Shown here piece after piece: positions 7,703 through 12,272 of a stretch of 12,272 nucleotides of DNA (position 1 is the stretch's first letter; every line of letters begins with the position of its first letter). Source of the stretch: an uncultured Lachnospiraceae bacterium (GTDB taxonomy: Bacteria > Bacillota_A > Clostridia > Lachnospirales > Lachnospiraceae); the NCBI GenBank assembly GCA_902787595.1, contig CADAHD010000034.1, forward strand, positions 1 to 12,272. The letters are read 5' to 3'. Below the pieces are notes generated by a model. That model made no database searches, was not told the origin of the DNA, and saw only the letters and a program-made list of their open reading frames with translations. Position numbers and translations under genes: made by a program.

Positions 7703-9703
7703 TTACCAGATCTCTCTTCCCTTCTCATCGGGTATCCCGCTCTTGCGGAAGAAGTAAGAATTAACCTGATCACACCATTCACGCGCATTATAAAGCTGAC
7801 GTTCAAAACGTTCCCTAACATTCTCATAGATACCGTCATCTATCTTTCCTTTAAGGCTGTCCCATTTAGCAGCCAGTTCCTGAGCCTGCGCATAACCTTC
7901 AAAATGTGTATCATAAATATGCTGGATAACAGTCTTTCCGCTGTGCAGCACATGCGTGTATGGCAGATGATGGAAGAAGAGCACCAGCTCGTCAGGACAG
8001 TCATCCGGCGAATTATATGCGGATGCATTAGGCTCGTTATACAATAGCGCATATCCCGTTCCCTTATCTGTCCTGTCAACGCCTATGCCCAGATGATCGG
8101 CTCTGTGATAAGTTCCCCATCTGTCATACTCATATCCGTCCACGCTGCATCCGTAGTGTGTTGCCGGCTTTACCATCCAGCCTATGCCCAGAGGGCAGGT
8201 GTATTTTTCATATATCTCACGGGAAGGAAGAAGTATGTCCAGAACGGTGGAAACCACTTCTTCATCTTCCGATATGGTCATCCTCACAAATTCCTCTGCT
8301 ATCTGCCCGGCAGAAAGATCGTTATCGAATGCAAGCCGTCCAAAACCAAAGAGATTTGCTCCGGCAAGATAATTCCCGGTCCAGTTAAAGTCGTTTCCGG
8401 TATTAGTAACTGCCGCTATGCCGGAAAATCTGCTGCCAAAGGTTTTGCCGCTGATGATATCAGCCACGGTATCATCGGCTTCGCCACAGTATGTCTTAAA
8501 GCCAAGTATCTCTTTAAACTCGGGGATCAGATAGCACACATCAATCTGCTGGCCTGTATATTCCTGCGCGATCTGCACTTCCAGCATCTGATTGGTCTTT
8601 TTGAGTCCTCCGAACAGAGGAGAAATAGGCTCTCTTATCTGGAAATCCATCGGACCGTTTTTGATCTGAAGTATAACATTGTCATGATAATCGCCGTCCA
8701 TAGGCATAAAGTTGTCATAGCCTGCCCTTGCCCTGTCGGTTTTTTTATCTCTCCAGTCCTGCCTGCAGTTATATACAAAACATCTCCAGATGATGATGGC
8801 ATTGTACTCCTTTGCGATATCCGCAAGCATATTTGCTCCGTCCGCCTGTGTCCTGCCATAGGTAAAGGGCCCCGGGCGTCCTTCCGAATCCGCTTTTACC
8901 AGAAAGCCCTTAAGCGTCGGTATCTTCTTAAATACCTCGGCCATCTTGACTTTCCACCAGCTTATTACCTTTTCATCAAGAGGATCGGCGCTGTCCAGAC
9001 CGCCTATCTCTATGGTCGAAGCATAATTCAGGCTCATATATAAGCCTATGCCGTATCCGGCTAATATTTCACCCAGCTCGGCAAGCTTATCAAAATATCT
9101 GTCAGTGATCATGTAGGAGGCCGCTTTTTTAACATTGACATTGTTGATCACGATAGCATTGATGCCTACGGCTGCGATCAGCCTTGCATAATCCTTTGTA
9201 CGCTCGTCTATAACTATCTCGTTATTCTCGTAAAAGAATGATTCTCCCGAATATCCTCTTTCAATGCTTCCGTCCATGTTATCCCAATGATTGAGCATGC
9301 GCAGGGGATCCGAAGGACGGACAGTCTTTCCCGCGGAATAGGTCTTCTCGACATCCGTTTCACATGCAACGGTACGCAGGATATCAAAGGCGCCATACAA
9401 TATTCCGGAACCGCTCTTTGCTTCTATCAGCAGGCCGCCTTCCTTTTTTGATATGCTGTATTCCTCATTGTCCTGCATATCCTTTCCGCAATGGATCCCT
9501 GCATCCGTTCCGGCTGCAGCATATGTTATTTCCGGCTCCGTATCCAGCATGCTCTTCAGGCCGGATCTCAATTCCGTTACGGCGTTCTTTACTATCGCAT
9601 CAGATTCCGAAACGCCCGATATCACTATCTTTTTCAGTGCTGCACAGTCTCTGTTATTCTTCTTGGGTGCATAAGCCAGCCATAATTTTGCATAATCTTT
9701 CAT
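7703..9703 (-). CDS. aguA: GH67 alpha-glucuronidase
   Basis: The 666-residue enzyme removes 4-O-methyl-D-glucuronic acid from the non-reducing end of aldouronic xylo-oligosaccharides by inversion, normally in the cytoplasm. The general acid Glu274 lies in KADSEGRPGP, and the base pair is Asp353 (NGPMDFQIREP) and Glu381 (AQEYTGQQ). Their spacing of 79 and 28 residues equals that recalled for the Geobacillus enzyme (E285, D364, E392). The N-terminal sandwich domain (about 1-130) and helical C-terminal domain (LFFHHLPYTHVL) are both present, and no signal peptide is seen. AAGGAG sits 8 bases before the ATG, with a promoter at 9745-9773. It is the first gene of a likely operon with the TIR and GH43 genes. 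It requires an upstream endoxylanase and an oligosaccharide importer, neither of which is in the window. Confidence 0.96.
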   Translation of the reverse strand: MKDYAKLWLAYAPKKNNRDCAALKKIVISGVSESDAIVKNAVTELRSGLKSMLDTEPEITYAAAGTDAGIHCGKDMQDNEEYSISKKEGGLLIEAKSGSGILYGAFDILRTVACETDVEKTYSAGKTVRPSDPLRMLNHWDNMDGSIERGYSGESFFYENNEIVIDERTKDYARLIAAVGINAIVINNVNVKKAASYMITDRYFDKLAELGEILAGYGIGLYMSLNYASTIEIGGLDSADPLDEKVISWWKVKMAEVFKKIPTLKGFLVKADSEGRPGPFTYGRTQADGANMLADIAKEYNAIIIWRCFVYNCRQDWRDKKTDRARAGYDNFMPMDGDYHDNVILQIKNGPMDFQIREPISPLFGGLKKTNQMLEVQIAQEYTGQQIDVCYLIPEFKEILGFKTYCGEADDTVADIISGKTFGSRFSGIAAVTNTGNDFNWTGNYLAGANLFGFGRLAFDNDLSAGQIAEEFVRMTISEDEEVVSTVLDILLPSREIYEKYTCPLGIGWMVKPATHYGCSVDGYEYDRWGTYHRADHLGIGVDRTDKGTGYALLYNEPNASAYNSPDDCPDELVLFFHHLPYTHVLHSGKTVIQHIYDTHFEGYAQAQELAAKWDSLKGKIDDGIYENVRERFERQLYNAREWCDQVNSYFFRKSGIPDEKGREIW

Positions 9704-9744
9704 TTAAAATCTCCTTCTAAACCTGCTATTTGCATATATTCAAG

Positions 9745-9773
9745 ATTATAGTGCCTGCAGCACATTCCCGCAA
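9745..9773 (-). promoter_or_regulatory. Sigma-A-type promoter of the GH67-TIR-GH43 operon
   Basis: On the minus strand, TTGCGG (9773-9768), a 17-bp spacer and a perfect TATAAT (9750-9745) precede the GH67 ATG by about 42 bp. The promoter lies between the nadE terminator and GH67, so the operon has its own start site. Confidence 0.65.
9751..9763. promoter_or_regulatory. Short inverted repeat in the promoter spacer, possible operator
   Basis: GTGC and GCAC arms flank a 5-bp centre exactly between the -35 and -10 elements of the GH67 promoter. The size is small for a repressor site and a chance occurrence is possible, but the location would allow repression. Confidence 0.3.
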
Positions 9774-9775
9774 GT

Positions 9776-9806
9776 AAAAACACGGGGTCAGACCCCGTGC
9801 TTTTTC
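9776..9806 (-). terminator. Rho-independent terminator after nadE (bidirectional in form)
   Basis: CACGGGG and CCCCGTG (9781-9787 and 9793-9799) form a 7-bp GC-rich stem with a 5-base loop, flanked by five A (9776-9780) and, one base beyond the second arm, five T (9801-9805) on the plus strand. Read leftwards it follows the nadE stop (9813) by about 14 bp and is followed by a T tract. It would insulate the NAD salvage operon from the GH67 promoter just downstream. Confidence 0.9.
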
Positions 9807-9812
9807 GTTTTA

Positions 9813-10550
9813 TTATTCTAAGCAGATATACATCGGCTCGTATTTATGCCGCGAAGTATCATGCATTCTCTTGATCCTTGCATCTTTAGCCTCATCACCG
9901 CAGCTGCCGTTTAAGATATATTTCTCAAGCTCATCATAGGTAAAGCCGAAGCGGTCCTCATCGGTATCTCCCCACAGCCCGTCTGAAGGCGCCTTATGCA
10001 CCAGATCCCCGGGGATCTCCGGCAGATTGTCGCCTATCGCGATTATCTCGCTCACAAGAAGATTTCCCAGAACGGACATATCACCTGCGCAGTCTCCGTA
10101 TTTGGTGCTGTAGCCCACATAGTCCTCCGACCTGTTACAGGTATTTATTACCCTTCCGCCGTTCGGAAGACTCTGACCCACCATATAAAGGGCGGCCATC
10201 CTGAGTCTGGGCTGGAGATTGACATTTGCATCATCGCTCGAGTTCACCCCGTTGACCTCAAAGGCTTCTTTTAATGCCGTATAGCTGCTGCCGATATTGA
10301 TCGTCAGCCCTTTGATCCCCAGCGCTTCTATCACCCGCCTGGAATCATCGATATCAGGCTGAACGCCGTTTGGCATCATCACCCCCACAACGCGCTCTGC
10401 GCCCAGCGCCCTGACCAAAAGCGCTGCAGTTATCGTTGAATCTTTTCCGCCGGAAATCCCAATGACAGCAGAAGCCTTAGGCCCGTTATTATCAAACCAT
10501 TCGCGTATCTCTTCTATTAAATCGGCTGTTTTCTGTTTAGCATCAAACAT
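9813..10550 (-). CDS. nadE: Ammonia-dependent NAD+ synthetase
   Basis: The 245-residue protein performs the last step of NAD synthesis, amidating nicotinate adenine dinucleotide to NAD+ with ATP. The ATP pyrophosphatase loop SGGKDST is at residues 33-39. NLQPRLRM, NTCNRSEDYVGYSTKYGD and APSDGLW are typical NadE substrate-binding segments. There is no N-terminal nitrilase/glutaminase domain, so free ammonia should be the nitrogen donor, and the length fits the short form. A strong AAGGAGG precedes the ATG. It follows pncB by 15 bp and is ended by the hairpin at 9776-9806, making it the last gene of a pncA-pncB-nadE operon. The adenylyltransferase nadD needed between PncB and NadE is not in the window. 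Confidence 0.95.
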   Translation of the reverse strand: MFDAKQKTADLIEEIREWFDNNGPKASAVIGISGGKDSTITAALLVRALGAERVVGVMMPNGVQPDIDDSRRVIEALGIKGLTINIGSSYTALKEAFEVNGVNSSDDANVNLQPRLRMAALYMVGQSLPNGGRVINTCNRSEDYVGYSTKYGDCAGDMSVLGNLLVSEIIAIGDNLPEIPGDLVHKAPSDGLWGDTDEDRFGFTYDELEKYILNGSCGDEAKDARIKRMHDTSRHKYEPMYICLE

Positions 10551-10565
10551 TTATACTCCCTCCTT

Positions 10566-11783
10566 TTATGCTTCGTGCTCCATTCGCCATTTAATGGTGC
10601 GCTTAAGATACTCTACATATTCTTCGTTACGGCACATGCCTTTTCCTTCTGTATCGGATATCTTGGCCACATCCTGACCGTTGCAGAATGTCGTCTTCAT
10701 AACGATGTTCAGAGCCGGTACTTTGGTATCGTTTGCCAGATATGTCCCTATGCCGAAAGCCACCTTAGCTCTTCCGCTAAAGTGTCTGTAGATCGCATCC
10801 GCCCTTTCAAAATCAAGGCTGTCGGAGAAAAGCAAAGTCTTGGTCTTGGGATCGATGCCCAGCTTTTCATAATGTGCTATCATCTTCTCGCCCCAGGCGA
10901 TGGGATCTGCGGAATCATGCCTTACACCGCTGAAGAGAGTTGCGTAGGTAAGCTGGAAGTCCTTTAAGAAGCAGTCTGTGGTTATAGTATCGGTAAGGGC
11001 TATACCGTTTAACACGCCGTATTCCTTTACCCAGGCTTCAAGAGCGTACCAGTTGGAATAAGCAGGATTGTGTTTGTGATTGCCCTGCCCCACGCACATG
11101 ATCCATTCATGCGCCATTGTTCCGACAGGTGTTACGCCAAACTTCTTTGCAAGATACACGTTCGAAGTTCCCACAAACGTAGATGCTGAATGATAGGTAT
11201 CATTAAGGTGCGCAAACTTCTGCACCGCCAGCTCCTGTGCCTCTGCAGAAAGTCTTCTTCTTAAGCCAAATTCAGAAAAGACACCGGCATACCATTTCCC
11301 ACTTTTTATCTTCTCAAACTTGTCATCCAGTCTTTCCTTAAAGCTTGCCAGCAGCTCATCATAATCATAAGCCATCCTGAAATACACTTCATTCACGATC
11401 GCAAGCGTGGGTATCTCATACATCGAGGTATTAAGCCAGGTACCCTTAGTCTCTATTGCCAGGCCGCATTCCGCATCGGCAGTGATGGTAAAATCTTCAA
11501 AGCGGGGTCTCCATATCCTCAGGAAATCTACATACGAACCCTTTATCCATTTGATGCCGTCAAGGTACATAAGTTCATCTTCCGTATAGGAAAGCCGGCA
11601 GAAAGCCTGGATCTGCTCTCTTATCTCTTCTACCATTTCCGGAGTAAAATGAACATCTTTATTGCGGCATTTAAATGTCCAGGTAGTCTTATATGCCGGA
11701 AACTGATGATATATCGCCTGACCCATGCTGTACTTATACATATCCTGCTCAAGCAGGCTGGTGATGATCGCATTTAATCTCAT
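10566..11783 (-). CDS. pncB: Nicotinate phosphoribosyltransferase
   Basis: The 405-residue enzyme converts nicotinate and PRPP to nicotinate mononucleotide, with ATP hydrolysis, in the Preiss-Handler salvage route. Family features are the N-terminal LLEQDMYKYSMGQAIYHQFP, EFGLRRRLSAEAQ (171-183), STFVGTSNVYLAKKFGVTP (201-219), and GTMAHEW with His225 at the place of the phosphorylated His of bacterial PncB. The GVRHDSADP and FSDSLDFERA segments further on bind phosphoribosyl substrate. Length matches the bacterial PncB family (about 400). The ATG is preceded by AGGAGG lying right after the pncA stop (12-bp gap), so it is co-transcribed with pncA upstream and nadE downstream. Confidence 0.96.
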   Translation of the reverse strand: MRLNAIITSLLEQDMYKYSMGQAIYHQFPAYKTTWTFKCRNKDVHFTPEMVEEIREQIQAFCRLSYTEDELMYLDGIKWIKGSYVDFLRIWRPRFEDFTITADAECGLAIETKGTWLNTSMYEIPTLAIVNEVYFRMAYDYDELLASFKERLDDKFEKIKSGKWYAGVFSEFGLRRRLSAEAQELAVQKFAHLNDTYHSASTFVGTSNVYLAKKFGVTPVGTMAHEWIMCVGQGNHKHNPAYSNWYALEAWVKEYGVLNGIALTDTITTDCFLKDFQLTYATLFSGVRHDSADPIAWGEKMIAHYEKLGIDPKTKTLLFSDSLDFERADAIYRHFSGRAKVAFGIGTYLANDTKVPALNIVMKTTFCNGQDVAKISDTEGKGMCRNEEYVEYLKRTIKWRMEHEA

Positions 11784-11795
11784 AATGACCCTCCT

Positions 11796-12272
11796 TTATT
11801 CTGCGGGAACTATATCTACCTGGCATGCTGCCATGGCATTAAGCGCATTGTTGTGGCTTTCCGGCGTTACGCCTGCGCACAGCTGTTTAAGTACGCTTAC
11901 CTTGGTTTCAACAGCATATGCCTTGATAAGAAGCGCGTTGCTTATCACGCATATATCCGTGCACACACCGCACAGTTCAACATCAGTGTAGGCCTCGCCG
12001 GCAACCGTCTCTCCCAGCTTACAGCTGCCAAAGGTAGGCTTATCGATATATCTGACAGATGCCGTTTCTGCCTTCTTATAAAGTGCCGCCTGCACTGCAG
12101 GAACAATATTCCAGCCCTCTGTACCGCGTATGCAGTGGGGCACGGGAAGCTTTTTGCCTTCCTGCGTTGCCATGTACTCTTCAGTATGCGTATCACGTGT
12201 AGCAATTATATCACCGTCAAAATCCCTGATATAATCCGCAAGCTTATCGACTATCATCTGCCCTTCCTTATT
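11796..12272 (-). CDS. pncA: Nicotinamidase (isochorismatase-like cysteine hydrolase), 5' end off window
   Basis: The visible 158 codons of this isochorismatase-fold amidohydrolase include metal ligands in TRDTHTEEY and in VPHCIRGTEGW, the catalytic Lys in DKPTFGS, and the nucleophilic Cys in GVCTDICV (codon at 11951-11949). The catalytic Asp near the N-terminus would lie beyond the window edge. An ATG at 12257 exists, but the frame stays open to 12272 (reading NKEGQ before it), and the family normally has about 25 more residues, so the real start is outside. The enzyme deamidates nicotinamide to nicotinate, feeding PncB encoded 12 bp downstream. Assignment as nicotinamidase rather than another cysteine hydrolase rests on these motifs plus the pncB-nadE context. 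Confidence 0.92.
   Translation of the reverse strand, partial: NKEGQMIVDKLADYIRDFDGDIIATRDTHTEEYMATQEGKKLPVPHCIRGTEGWNIVPAVQAALYKKAETASVRYIDKPTFGSCKLGETVAGEAYTDVELCGVCTDICVISNALLIKAYAVETKVSVLKQLCAGVTPESHNNALNAMAACQVDIVPAE

Noticed and set aside
8093..9043. Long open frame (316 codons) on the plus strand opposite GH67
   Set aside because: The minus strand carries all three GH67 catalytic residues at the correct spacing; the antisense product is basic and featureless.
1..12272. CRISPR arrays, tRNA or rRNA genes, insertion sequences, attachment sites
   Set aside because: No repeated spacer pattern, cloverleaf-like segment, transposase frame or long terminal repeat was found by reading both strands; almost all DNA is explained by metabolic genes.

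Overview
The window looks like part of a chromosome from a plant-polysaccharide-degrading Clostridia member, most likely a Lachnospiraceae-type gut or rumen anaerobe. This is inferred from intermediate GC content by eye, strong AGGAGG ribosome binding sites, compact operons, several hemicellulose glycosidases without signal peptides, and a clostridial-style TIR plus beta-propeller membrane protein. No marker gene fixes the species. No tRNA, rRNA, CRISPR array, transposase or phage gene was seen.

Left part (1-1563, plus strand): the catalytic and C-terminal part of a GH31 alpha-glycosidase. Its N-terminus lies off the window and its reading frame is broken by one in-frame TGA at 379-381. A small helical protein of unknown function (1588-1848, minus) converges on it. 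A divergent promoter region with an inverted repeat (about 1929-1999) separates that small gene from the next plus-strand unit.

Centre-left (2044-4995, plus strand): a tight gene string of a cytoplasmic GH43 glycosidase, D-aminoacyl-tRNA deacylase (dtd), and the ATPase and permease of a ZnuCB-type Zn/Mn ABC importer, with gaps or overlaps of 5, 0 and -17 bp. No solute-binding protein is present.

Centre (9703 down to 5002, minus strand): a likely three-gene operon of GH67 alpha-glucuronidase, a transmembrane TIR-domain protein with a predicted propeller ectodomain, and a second, different GH43 glycosidase. The intergenic gaps are 12 and 13 bp. A good sigma-A-type promoter lies just upstream of GH67. 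GH67 and GH43 would remove methylglucuronic acid and arabinose/xylose from imported glucuronoarabinoxylan oligosaccharides in the cytoplasm. The TIR gene between them is the most unusual element.

Right part (12272 down to 9813, minus strand): a nicotinate/NAD salvage operon, pncA (5'-truncated by the window edge), pncB and nadE, closed by a strong hairpin terminator at 9776-9806. TIR domains are often NAD-cleaving or NAD-binding, so a TIR gene near an NAD salvage operon is suggestive. The terminator and the separate GH67 promoter show that they are distinct transcription units.
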